64,000 nt of DNA from Chelonoidis abingdonii. Lineage: Eukaryota > Chordata > Testudines > Testudinidae. Positions within the stretch are counted from its first letter, which is position 1, and every line of letters starts with the position of its first letter. Location: NCBI RefSeq assembly GCF_003597395.2, contig NC_133770.1:3042721-3106720 (forward strand), written 5' to 3'. Positions 49,274 through 59,849 of the stretch are shown piece after piece. Below the pieces are notes generated by a model that was not told where the DNA came from, made no database searches, and worked only from the letters and a program-made list of their open reading frames with translations. Position numbers and translations under genes: made by a program.

Positions 49274-50403
49274 TCATTCCTTGCCGGGCTGGGCCCGGCT
49301 GGCCGCTGGAAGCCGCTGCCCCAGGTGGGTCCGTTGGTGGGCAAGGAGGTTGGACACGTTGCTGAAGCTCTTGCCGCACTGGGCGCAAGGGTAAGGGCGC
49401 TCGCCCGTGTGCACCCGCTGGTGCTTGGTGAGGTCCTGCTTCTGGCTGAAGCTCTTGTCACAGTCCGTGCAGGGGTAGGGACGCTCTCCCGTGTGCACCC
49501 GCTGGTGCTTGGTGAGGTCGTGCTTCAGGCTGAAGCTCTTGCCACAGTAGGTGCAGGGGTAGGGGCGTTCACCTGTGTGGGTACGCCAGTGCGTGTACAG
49601 ATTGGAGACCTGGCTGAAGGCCCGGCCACAGTCACTGCAGAGGTAGGGCTTCTCTCCTGTGTGGATGCGCCGGTGCGTCTTGAGCCGCTGGCTCTGTCCG
49701 AAGCTCTTGCCGCAGTCAGCACAGACGTAGGGCCGCTCGCCGGTGTGGATGCGCTGGTGGATGGTCAGCTTCTGCTTGTCCTTGAAGCTCTTGTCGCAGT
49801 CAGTGCAAGCGAAGGGCCGCTCGCCCGTGTGGATGCGCTGGTGGCGGACCAGTACCTGCTTCAGGGTGAAGCTGCGCCCGCAGATGTTGCAGACGAAGGG
49901 CCGCTCCCCGGTGTGGATGCGCTGGTGCTTGATGAGGTTGGAGACGTGGCTGAAGCTCTTGCTGCAGTCCGTGCAGGGGTAGGGGCGCTCCCCCGAGTGG
50001 GTTCTCTGGTGCTTGGTGAGATCCCACTTCCTCCGGAAGCCTTTCCCGCACTCCGGGCACTTGTGGGGTTTCTCCTTCTTGGGAACGCTGCTCTCCTGCA
50101 CACCGGGAGCGGCCATCCCATTGGCTCTCGGGGCACACACCAGGCACGGGCTCGGCCCCTCTCCAGTCTCAGGCTCTGACCACATATTTGGGGAGTTGCT
50201 AGAGCACCAGTCACACCCCCGCGTGGCCCCCAGCTCAATCTCTGGTCTCTGAGGCCCACACGAGCTCAGGGCAGTTCCTTGCTGCTCAGGGCTCAGGACA
50301 GCTCCCTCTTCTGATCCCCGGAGTAACACCCTGTAGGGCTGCAGGGTCTCAGCCCCTTCATCCGGATGCTGCTCCTCAGAACTGCTCCTGGCCCTGCCAT
50401 CTG
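49274..50403 (-). CDS. KRAB zinc-finger gene, terminal exon: nine C2H2 fingers
   Basis: Last coding exon of the gene whose other exons are at 51478-51579, 52366-52452 and 57266-57392. The four joined exons give 1446 nt, that is 481 residues plus TGA (49276-49274). The acceptor is a tandem CCACCCAG/CAG, either use being in frame. In the joined protein the exon starts at about residue 106. A polar linker ([14 protein letters not shown]) leads to nine fingers beginning at residues 221, 249 and so on to 445. All have intact C-x2-C-x12-H-x3-H and nearly canonical TGERP linkers, then 16 residues to the end. Predicted DNA-contact residues (-1,2,3,6) are RWDK, HSNK, LQVR, DQKI, QQRT, QSNT, LHDK, QQDK, NSNA. 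It would be a nuclear DNA-binding regulator. A shorter open frame begins internally at a GTG (50329), but exon evidence favours 50403. Confidence 0.9.
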
Positions 50404-50565
50404 CTGGGTGGAAAAGAGAGTCCAGAGATTATCCCTCAGGTAAGAGGGAGCACTAATACTCTGGGACCAAGCACACCCCTTCTTGCACGACACTTCTCCC
50501 AGGAGGCACTGCAGCTCCTGCAGGAAGTGAAGAAGGCCTGTGATTTCAGCAGGGAATAGACAATG

Positions 50566-50620
50566 GGCCAAATTCATGCTGGGGTAATTCCATTAACTCC
50601 AATGCAGTTACCCCAGCGAG
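50566..50620. repeat. Palindromic dispersed repeat in intron
   Basis: CTGGGGTAATTCCATTAACT pairs with the inverse AATGCAGTTACCCCAG. Same family as 2940-3056. Confidence 0.5.
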
Positions 50621-51477
50621 GCGCTGGCTCAGTGTGTTCTCAGGAAAGTGAGTTTTCTCTTGTGATTGCCCCAGAGCTCCCAGTGCTGAACTGCCTGTCC
50701 CAGGCAATGGGCGTCTCCAGGGCGCAGGCCTCACCCTGTGCAGCATCCCCGACATGCGATTTGTGCAGCATCTCCCAGCATCCGGTGAGTGCAGCAGCCA
50801 CCGGGAGAAAGTCACCAATACTGCAAAGCACTGAGGGTAAAAGAGCAGGGAAGAGCCTGACCTGCCCTGTGTGGGGAGAGTCCAGCATGGGCAGACTCAG
50901 TGTGGGGGTGAACAGAAGGAGTTTCCCGGGGGCTCTCCTAGCAGGCCCACCTACTCACAGTCAGGGGATTTAGGGAGAGTGAATCCAGCAAGAGTTTCCC
51001 CTAATCTTAACTACCTGAGCATTAAAAATAGCCTCCCATGAGACCCGGCACGGGGGTGTCTGACCCTGGAAGTTCTGTAAGGCACTGAAGGCGTCAGGGC
51101 TGTAGGGAGGAAACTGTGTGTGTAAGGGGAGAAGGTGAATATTCCTCATCTAAACACCCATTGACTGGAGGGGCCGTGGTTCTGCCTTGTGCGTGCGCCG
51201 AGTGTGAACGCCCAGTAGCTGCAGTGAGTGCAATGGAGAGAGTCTGGGTGAACAGCATGGCAGCAGAACACTATCCGCTCAGCAGCTGCATTCCCAGATC
51301 TCTCCGCAATATCCCAGAGAAAGCAGGAAACAGGTGGGCAAAAGGCTTGGCCTGAGAGGGGACAGAAGGCCGATGGGCACCTCCTGAGACACAACAAATC
51401 CTGCTGGCGGCAGCTGGGACAGAGTCACTGCTCCCTATTCTGGAGTCAGTGCGGCTCCCAGGATCACTGCTGCTCAC

Positions 51478-51579
51478 CTCGGCCAATGCTCTCGGGTCTC
51501 TCCCATGCCACGGCACACTGGAGGATGCTGGCCCATAACTGGCGCTGCTGCTCCCCGGACCCATTCAGGACATCGCCGC
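51478..51579 (-). CDS. KRAB zinc-finger gene, third exon (linker, 34 codons)
   Basis: On the minus strand it is bounded by acceptor CACCTGTCAG and donor CGAG/GTGAGC. Both boundaries are phase 1, so the exon can be included or skipped without changing frame. It encodes GDVLNGSGEQQRQLWASILQ and ends AVAWERPESIGR. No known domain; it would be a linker between the KRAB box and the fingers. A decayed relative ending AWESPIG sits at about 53031-53089. Confidence 0.75.
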
Positions 51580-52365
51580 CTGACAGGTGAAAAAGAGAAT
51601 CCAGAAATTGTCTCACAAGCTGCAGCCAAGAGGAAACGGCTCCTAACCACCAGCAGCGGGATGGGGCTGGGATATCCCCCCAGCTGGCACGCACAGCCTG
51701 GTACCGGTAGCACAGAACTCCAGGCTCCTCGGAGCACAGAGGGGTGGTGGCGTCATTTGGGGAGGGTGGGATTGCAGCAAGGAGGAAGCAGAAACAAGGG
51801 GCCAAATCTCCTCTGCTGTACGCAGGTCCCACTGCATTCAAGGCTTCCCCCAGGGCTGATGATACCCCAGGAAACCTGTTTCCTTGGCCAACGTCTTGCG
51901 AGTCCCTAATGGGTACCAGATATGCTGGGAAGGTGGCATCGCCCAGTCACACCCACCTGGGAGGACACAGCCCAAATCTTCCCCCCACAGCAGCCTGCGG
52001 CAGCATTCCCATGAAGGGGCCCCTATCCGTGGGCTGAGAATAGGACAGTGTCACTGCCCATACAGACACACTGCTGAGGATGAAGGCCCAGGAGCACCTA
52101 CCCTCTCTCCAGCAGGAGGTGGGGGCCAGCAAGCAGGCAGGGAAGAGTCCCTGCTGGATGAATGGGATGTAAGATAACCAGACAGAGGTCTGCACAGGCC
52201 CCCCACCCAGTCAGTGATCTTAGGGAAACAGAGCCCAGGGCCTTTCCCTAACCGCCTCACGTGAACGAGGAACAGAGCCCTCAGCAGCCTGGGATGGGGT
52301 CTCTGCCCAGCTCTTCTCTCTGGGGTCCAGGCAGCACCGAGGGAGCTGGGCTGGGTGCTACTCAC

Positions 52366-52452
52366 CTCGGCAGTGACTTTCCGGAGGCTCCCACACCCTG
52401 GAGTCCTGCTGGGGGCTGACCCATGGCTCACAGAACTGCTCCTCCTCCTCTG
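52366..52452 (-). CDS. KRAB zinc-finger gene, second exon (linker, 29 codons)
   Basis: Acceptor TTCCTTCCAG with a tandem CAG (alternative start 52449) and donor CCGAG/GTGAGT; phase 1 at both ends. It encodes AEEEEQFCEPWVSPQQDSRV followed by WEPPESHCRG, an acidic KRAB-B-like or linker segment. It occupies the position of the KRAB-B exon in other KRAB zinc-finger genes. The homologous exon in the pseudogene (38754-38834) is 81 nt long with a broken donor. Confidence 0.8.
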
Positions 52453-53524
52453 CTGGAAGGAACATAACCCAGATGCTACTTCCTAGGCCCGGGAAACACT
52501 CAGACCCCCTTGCAGTGGGGCCTGACTGAGGCAGCCCCACATCCTTCCCCAGAATATGCGTCTGTACATCGCCCTGTCAGCACAGCACTGACGGCTCTGC
52601 CTGGCAGCGGCAATGAGGGAGGATGATCCCGCTTGGGAGGAGCAAACACTGAAAGTGTCCAGCAGGGCAGCAGGGATGTGGGGGTGAAAGAGCCAGCAGC
52701 TGACTAAGAGCCCCCTCCCCAAGAGAGACCGAAACAGGAGAGCGTGCCAGGTCAGCAGACAATTCTCACTGAAATAATCATGGTCCACAAGGAGCCTGAA
52801 AACTGAGGAGCAAGGGCTAGTGCTGGGGATGAAAGGGCAGGGGAGGGCAGCAGTGACAGCCCAACATGAACACCTGCGGAAAAGCTGGGAGAAAGAAAGC
52901 AGCACAGCCGGCGCGTCACTGGACTCTGACCCTTAGCAGCCCCCTCTAACCATTATGTCTACGATTCTGCGACTTCCAGCGCCTCACTGCAGAGCATGAG
53001 CAGCGCGGAGGAGCGATTGCTGATACTCACCCGATAGGGCTCTCCCATGCCACGGGGCCCTCGGTGTGGACCCAGCTACTTCCCCACGCCTGCCACGATA
53101 TAAGAGTTTCAGGCTGGCCCAGAGCCTGTGATCGGAAGAGACCGGGCGTCAGGCTGTATATAGAACGGTTTTGTTTCATTTCAGTGAACCAGTTCGCCAT
53201 CACGTGAAACCAATTGTGCGAACCTCAGCAGCGTCCCAGTTCATGAAATGACAAGGACTAAGAGTGGATAGAAACAAGCTGAAAGGTGTGGAACATGCCA
53301 CAGAGAATAATACGTAGAATAATCACCGTGAAGTATTCCTTTAACTGACATTCAGCCAGTGAAGACGAAAGGCCACATCACACCTCTCTGTGCCCCTACG
53401 TGCACGCAGAGAGGGTGCAGATCCGCATTTATCAACTCCAAACACCATTTCTGCACGTGCCCATTCACCTGCTTGTTTAGAGCTCTCTGAGCAAGCGTCT
53501 GCCCAGGACCTCTAGGAAGGACAA

Positions 53525-53690
53525 AGGCTTGTCTATACTTAAAATCACCATGCTGGCATCAGGTTAACTGCCATCTGCGCGACAGAGGGTTCTCCATGCA
53601 CGTACTCCACCTAGCCGACGACGCACAGCTATGTCAACAGAAGATTTATCCATCAACCTACGCTGTCTACAAGTAGACTGATTTAAGTAC
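53525..53690. mobile_element. Degenerate DNA-transposon fragment
   Basis: GGCTTGTCTATACTTAAAAT at the left is the usual start of a reptile MITE family. The interior ACGACGCACAGCTATGTCAAC and TACGCTGTCTAC fits the same group. The right end is lost. Confidence 0.4.
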
Positions 53691-53902
53691 ATCAACCAGG
53701 TATGTAATTCTTCACCACCCTGAACAATAGTAGCTGGGTAACCTAAACTTTCAGTGAGACCAGCCTTAGTGCTGAATTTACTCCCTCTCCAGATAAATAC
53801 AAATGAACAAAAAACCCCATACTCCATGAGATGAGACCATCATTCATGGGAGTTTCTAATTGCTTCATTTATGCCCATTGAACTTCGACACCTTTGTGGA
53901 TC

Positions 53903-55100
53903 TGTGACGTGGCAGACAGAATGCCACCTCCCTGCCCTATGCTCAAAGTGAACACTGACTAAGCAACACCATGGGAACACCAGTTTGACTCACCAGTGTT
54001 AGTATGTTAAAATAGATATAGAGTGATAAAATGTTTTATAGACTTTATGGAAATGCACTAGGATGCTGCCTTATTATAAATCTCACTTAAACATCTATCT
54101 ATATATAAAGAAATTAAATATTTGCTCTAATGAGCCTTAAAATGTTTGCTATAATTTGAAGAACCTCCCAGCAGAGAGAACATTCCAGAGTATGAAATGC
54201 TGTTTACAACCAAGAGGTGTCTCGCCGCCAGACCAAAAGAAGCCTGACATCATGCACAGCCCCATGGTAACATCAGTGGACGGTTAAACTGCTTCCCTAC
54301 CCCACGAAGAGGAGACACGCACACACCCGTTCGACCACCAGGAACTAGAAAGGTAACAAAAATGCAGACCAGAAGGAACTTTATCTCAGGCTGTTGACTC
54401 AGAGCAAAATCCCCAGCTGCTCAGGCTGGGTGACCTTAAAAGGACAATGGGCTTAAACTGCAGCAAGAGGAGTTGAGTGGACATTAGAAAAATTCCTAAC
54501 TGTCAAGTTAGTTAAACACTGAAATAATCTGCCTAGGGGGTGAATCATCCATCGTTCGGAAGATATTTAGAGAGGTTAAATAAATGTCTATCAGATGTTA
54601 GACATATTGGTCCTGCCATGGAGGGCAGGACTTGACTCAATGACCTCTCGAGGTCCCTTCCAGTCCTAGAGTCTACGAATCTATGAATCTACGAATCTAT
54701 AGAGCTTGCTTCTTATAGAAGCTTCTATTACCTTTTGGACTTAAGACTGTAACTCATTTGTGTGTGTCTGTTTACCTGCCTTAACCTTGTAAATAACTCT
54801 ATTTATTCCCCTATTAATAAACCTTTAGGTAGTTTATTACAGAAGCGGCTTCAAGTGTTGTCTTTGGACAACCTGACCTTCAGGACTGGGAGTAACCTGA
54901 CTATTGGTGTGAGTTTTGGTGTATCACAAAGGCAGGCTTGCCTGGATGGCCAGATAGCCGGCATGACCAAGGGGACTGTCGGTGACTCCATGCCTGAGGC
55001 GTTCACATTTGTCACTTGAGGGGTGAAATCTACGTATTGAACACAAGCAATTGGGGGTTTATGCCACCCACGTTCATGAGCCATTCCAGACAGCCTGACA
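53903..55100 (+). mobile_element. Solo LTR in intron, interrupted by a CR1 insertion, target duplication GGATC
   Basis: Begins TGTGACGTGG and ends CAGCCTGACA; GGATC flanks it at 53898-53902 and 55101-55105. AATAAA is at 54826-54831. A CR1 3' end (about 54430-54700) lies inside, accounting for the length of about 1.2 kb. It is antisense to the KRAB zinc-finger gene, between its first and second exons. No internal viral genes. Confidence 0.85.
54430..54700 (+). mobile_element. CR1 3' end inserted in the LTR
   Basis: GGACAATGGGCTTAAACTGC, TCGAGGTCCCTTCCAGTCCT and a terminal (CTACGAATCTATGAAT)n tail are the standard CR1 3' end. It lies inside the LTR at 53903-55100, so it is the younger of the two. 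Confidence 0.85.
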
Positions 55101-55683
55101 GGATCCACCTTAGCTGTTCTGATTGTCCCTATGCAGACATGGCCTGCAGGTCCTTATAGCCCTCTCTGGGCTCAGTAATGTACCTCTGTGCCATCTGCGC
55201 ACCTTCCTTTCTGGAGTAGTGAACACCACAGGACCTGCTAGAGAACCTCCCGGCCCCAACTGTTACCTTCTATCATGATGAAAATGGACCACTGAATCCC
55301 ACTCTTGGATTTCCAGCTCCTTGCCGGTTGCTGAGCCATGCCAATACTTTGTCCCTCAGGCTCTGGAAGCTGGCAAGAGCCACTGGGGGTCTGTTGTAAG
55401 TCTGGCTGAGGAAGGGCTGGCCCATAATAAGTAGCGTTATGTGGTGTGTCTCAGAATTGTAGTCACTCCTTGGTCTGCGTGCGCAATGACGAACCTTCGC
55501 TGCATTAGAGGTGGGAGAAGCATTACAGTGTGTGACAAAAGGGACAGGAAGCTGCCACGTGAGGATGGTGGAGAAATTCTTGGGGTTAGGGCACAAGGGA
55601 TACGAAGTAGGGGCATCTTCTACAGTCACCACAACAGGACGACGAGAGAAAGAGAAAAAATCCCTGCACCAAGCCCCAGTCCA

Positions 55684-55920
55684 CACACCTCTGTAGCTGT
55701 GGGGGATCTGAATTACCCAGATATCTGCTGCGTAATAAATACAGCCAAGCAATCATCCTCAAACAGGTCTTCTGAAAAAGGCAGCTTATGATCCTGGCTG
55801 TAGAGTTACCAGCCAAACAGGAGAGGCCATCCTGGGTCTGCTTCCTAATTCTAAGGAGGAACTGACTGAATGTAACAGGAAGGCTTGAAATATACCACCA
55901 TAAAATGCCTGAATTTATCC
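55684..55920 (+). mobile_element. CR1 endonuclease-domain fragment
   Basis: A plus frame reads VAVGDLNYPDICCVINTAKQ, close to the CR1 endonuclease motif (GDFNYPDI-W...NT). It is followed by decayed ...PNRRG-like and coding-end sequence. Stops and missing flanks show a dead fragment. Confidence 0.65.
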
Positions 55921-55934
55921 TAGTCGTATAGATT

Positions 55935-56015
55935 CACACGGGGCCTTATCCAAAGCCCACTGAAACCAATGGGCGTCTTTCCGTTGACTTCAAAGAGCTG
56001 TGGAGCAAATCCACA
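55935..56015. repeat. Palindromic 'cattgacttcaa' repeat
   Basis: CCAAAGCCCACTGAAACCAA and GTTGACTTCAAAGAGCTGTGG form an imperfect inverted repeat around CAATGGGCGTCTTTCC. A similar palindrome is at 58241-58311. Confidence 0.55.
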
Positions 56016-57265
56016 ATGCAGCACTTTTTTGCAGGATGATTCACAGGGGTAGAGATGACTCGTGAGAAAGGTCTACAGGATTCAATTCCTAGCAAGTGAG
56101 GGGCAGTGGGAGGAAGTAGGGACGTGAGCCAGTGCGGAAGACGACAAGATAATTAAGACACAACAGAGCACAGTTCCTCTGATAAGAATAATGTGAGAAA
56201 GAAAAAGCGGGCATAGCTTCCTTCAGGAGGGACTGTTCCCGGTGCAAGGATCTGTGCTAGAAACAGAGTGAGGAGGTGACTGAACAGAAAATGCACGATA
56301 AAGAGAAAAGATGAGGGCAGTAAAGAGGCCAAATGAATCAATGCAGACGAAGGGCAATGGTGAAGAGAAAGGCTTTTACGAGTGTGTCACGGAAAAACGC
56401 ACAAGGGGGAATCATCAGAAAAGGAACCCAAAATGGCCTTGGTATCCACTCCTTTTGGAAATCTTTCTTCAAGAAGAAAAATAAAGACATCTGAACAACC
56501 TGTAAGGACGGGAAACCCAGTAAAAATAACCATTGATCTAGAACTGGTGAGAACACACTTGGAAAATACACACCTATCCAGATCAGCCTGTATGGGTGGG
56601 ATGGCACCCTAGGGTACTACGGGAATTAGCTAGCCAATTTACTGGCCATTGCTTGTGAAGAGTAGTGAGCAGATGGACAGGTAACAAGATGGCAGAAAAG
56701 CCAGTTTGGTGCCGATTTTCAAAATGTGCAGAAACGACACATCCATGCATAGGCCGGAATCCTTGACATAACTCAGGCCTCAGCCTATAGCAGCAAATGC
56801 TGCTTATGTGTTTCACACACAGATGTAGGCAGGGTAACTGCAATGGCTACCTAGCAAGGCCTAACCACAAACCTTCACACAGTTGTGAAGTGACTGGCCG
56901 TGAGCGCGCCCTGTTTCTCTTGCCCCTGACAAGCAGCCAATTATCTGTTTTTTTGAAACCTCACCTAGGGAGATCACTGTGACATCTGGAGAGAGAAAAC
57001 AGCAGCAGCTGTCATAACACCTTGAATGAGTCACCCACACGACCTCCGCAGCTTGAGAAGCTGGTCATCCCTGCAAGTGTGAAGCAGAGCTGGAGAACCC
57101 ACCGTCATGCCAGAGTGTTATTACACAGACTTTCAATGCTTTTAAATCAGCCCCTTGCTTTTCTGGGGGGCGGCAGGGATTCTGAAAGCAGATCAAACAC
57201 ACTAACGGAAGCCCCAAAACAGAACCCACACATGTCTCAGCAAAAGAAAGAAAAGAGCTCTTTAC

Positions 57266-57392
57266 CCAAAGAAAGCAGCATTTCATAGTTCTCCGTCATC
57301 ACCTCCCGGTACAGCTCCTTCTGCCACTCCGCAAACATGTCCCACTCCTCCCGGGAGAAATAGACAGCGACATCATCAAATACCACTGGCAT
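57266..57392 (-). CDS. KRAB zinc-finger gene, KRAB-A exon
   Basis: Exactly 127 nt, the standard KRAB-A exon size, bounded by acceptor GTGATTGCAG and donor TTTGG/GTAAAG, leaving phase 1. It begins ATGCCAGTGG and encodes [20 protein letters not shown], then [16 protein letters not shown]. The hallmark DV, EEW and LY-EVM--NY positions are present. The MLE triplet important for TRIM28 (KAP1) binding in mammalian KRAB boxes reads MTE here, so co-repressor recruitment may be weak (inference). The ATG is either the start, with a non-coding first exon upstream, or an internal codon. Downstream exons follow at 52366-52452, 51478-51579 and 49274-50403. Confidence 0.9.
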
Positions 57393-57589
57393 CTGCAATC
57401 ACAAGCATTCCACACTCAGCACTGCCTGAAGCCCCGAGTCCCAGCAAAAGGGCTTTCTAAGGGGGAAATTCACTCCATGCAGAAGGCTAGCACAGGACCC
57501 AAGCCTCATGTCAGCCCTAGCTCTGTGAAAAATTCACAGAAATAACCCACAGAAAATCTCTCTCAGGGGGGTATCCATCCCCGTGTAAC

Positions 57590-57640
57590 TCAGCCAGACT
57601 GGGTGATCACAGTGGTCCCTTCTGGACTTGGAGTCTATGG
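57590..57640 (+). mobile_element. CR1 3' end fragment
   Basis: TGATCACAGTGGTCCCTTCT followed by GGAGTCTATGG. Confidence 0.6.
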
Positions 57641-57929
57641 AAAAAAACATGCAACATCAGCACCAAATGCAGCCTGGAGCATGGGAGTGTCTGGGCCAGA
57701 TTCAGTGGTGATGTAAGTGGTAGCATGAGAGGCTAACAGAATGTGTGTCCTGATCTAGTCTGGGCTAGCTCCCAGTCTGGCGTGCAGGATGAGAGTAACG
57801 CACCTGCCAAACCGGCCGAAGAGGAATTATTCTTGTTCAGCCTTTGTCCGTAGCTATCCGTGTGCGTGGCAGCACCCACCCCTATGGAAACCCGGGGCTG
57901 GGGCACAGCAGCTGCAGTAAATTCAAGCA

Positions 57930-58045
57930 GCCTGATTCTGTGCTTTACCGGCTCCTATATCACTTTTGTACAGGTGTAAATACTGAGAAACTGCACTGAA
58001 GCCAATGACGTTACACAGGTGTAACTTATATCACAGCCTGGCCAA
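57930..58045. repeat. Palindromic dispersed repeat
   Basis: ACAGGTGTAAATACTGAGAA and ACGTTACACAGGTGTAACTT pair imperfectly around GAAGCCAATGA. Same type as 2940-3056. Confidence 0.45.
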
Positions 58046-58240
58046 TGAGCAGTTCCTCGTCCCATCGAAATCAGTGGCAAAATCGCCAAGTGGTTGCAGG
58101 AATTGGCTGGAAGTCCCCAGAGAATTCACCAGAGCCAGGGTGCAAAAGGAAAACGTCACTAACGTACGCAGGGAGGGAGCATGCTGAATAGATGCTCTGC
58201 ACCACTACCGCCCAGGGTCCCTGCAGTCAGCCCGAAACAA

Positions 58241-58311
58241 TGGGTGAAATCCAGAATCTGTTGAAGACAAGGGAGGTTTTGCACGGACTTCAGTGGGGCC
58301 AGGCTTTCACA
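58241..58311. repeat. Palindromic dispersed repeat
   Basis: GGTGAAATCCAGAATCTGTT at the left and GGGGCCAGGCTTTCAC at the right are imperfect inverse copies around a central TTTTGCACGGACTTCAG. Confidence 0.5.
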
Positions 58312-59397
58312 AGGCAGTTCTAAGACAGGCGTGAGCTATCCCCACTCACGGCAGTGTGTTCATCAGGAAGCTGGTCTGGGGACTATTTAAATATCCACAT
58401 TGTTCACTCACTGAAACCTGAGCAACAGTCCAGCCTTATTAGGTAACTGCCTGGTTTATGCTGCTAACCCAGACAGAGAAACATGGACTTGTGCTTGTCT
58501 CTGCTTTTATAATGAAGCATAACACAGACCTGTTCACATGAGATTGTATTTGGGTCTTGTCTGCCCTGGGTCTCCTGGAATGCTCTGCGGATGACTGGAG
58601 AGCTGGGGGGCTACTTACTGAAAGCGCTAAAGAACGTGCCCATCGCATGCTCTGGGCACAGGAACAAACGCAACAAAAACAGCATCACAATTTACACGTA
58701 GGACCCAATGGCCCAATAACAAAGACCCTGCTAAGCCCCAAAACCTCTCACAGCCCCCTCATCCACCAGGCAACATTCCCTCCTCCCTGGAGACCTGGCA
58801 CATGGCCCTGGCGCTGAGGGCATGGGGCAGCCCACCCATCCCAGAGCCATTATCCCAAGCTGCATTGTCTGCTCGTAACCCTGGCTGTTGAGTGCACGGA
58901 GCACCACACACCGCAGAGCCATGTTCCCAGGCCATACTGTCTGCACATGGCCCTGGCTACCTGTATATGGTCATGCACAATATTTTATCCCTTTTTATGT
59001 CTTAGGTGTGATTTTATGGGCTAAAAGTGTTTTTCACGCCCTGCCTCCTTCCTTCTGACTCACTCAAGTGCCCACAGAGGTGTCTGTGATGGCTAAGCTA
59101 TCCCCTGCGGAGGATGTGCACACTGACACCGCTCAGGTGCTGCAGCCAGTGGGTCTCTCTCGACCGACTGCTGCTGCTTGTTCCTTATAATGTTTATTGA
59201 CAGGCCCAGCAGAGCCACTCTCATCAGTGCCTGGGGAGGGAAGGAATCAATATGTCTGTGTGAGGGGTGGCATGTCCCTGCCAGGCTGGAGGCGTGTGAG
59301 ACAGTTCCCAGCCGGTGGGCACGGGTCACTTGCTGGAGGATTCTCTGCAGCTTGAGGTCTTCAAACCACATTGAGGACTCAGTAACATCAGACATAG

Positions 59398-59508
59398 GTT
59401 AGGGGTTTGTTCCAGGAATGGGTGGGTGAGATTCTGTGGCCTGCGTTGTGCAGGAGATCAGGACTAGATGAGCATAATGGTCCCTTCTGACCTTAAAGCT
59501 ATGACTAG
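59398..59508 (+). mobile_element. CR1 3' end, plus orientation
   Basis: GGTGAGATTCTGTGGCCTGC, AGATCAGGACTAGATGAGCA and GGTCCCTTCTGACCTTAAAG are the conserved terminal region. Confidence 0.85.
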
Positions 59509-59522
59509 AGGGGCAGAAAATG

Positions 59523-59805
59523 TACTGATCCCAAAACCAGAAGGGACCAGCCTGATCATCTAGATCAGGGTTCTCAAGTGGGGGTTGGGACCCTCGGGGG
59601 TTGCGAGGTTATTACATGGGGAGTCGTGAGCTGTCAGCCTCCACCCCAAACCCCGCTGCATTCCAGCATTGACAATGTGTTAAATATATACAGAAGTGTT
59701 TTTATTCATAAGGGCGGTTGCACTCAGAGGCTTGCTGTGTGAAAGGGGTCACCAGTACAGAAGTTTGAGAACCACTGATCTAGTCCGACTTCCTAACAGG
59801 CTGGA
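59523..59805 (-). mobile_element. CR1 3' end, minus orientation, split by a hAT insertion
   Basis: CCAGAAGGGACCAGCCTGAT (left) and TAGTCCGACTTCCTAACAGG (right) are the two halves of one inverted CR1 end. They are separated by the element at 59566-59777. Confidence 0.75.
59566..59777. mobile_element. hAT MITE (212 bp) nested in CR1
   Basis: Termini CAGGGTTCTCAAG and, at the right, GTTTGAGAACCACTG. The flanking 8-mers ATCTAGAT and ATCTAGTC match at six positions. The interior GGTTGCGAGGTTATTACATG is non-coding. Confidence 0.85.
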
Positions 59806-59849
59806 GAGCTGCCCCAAATCATCCCTGGAGCAGATCCTAGACCCCCACA

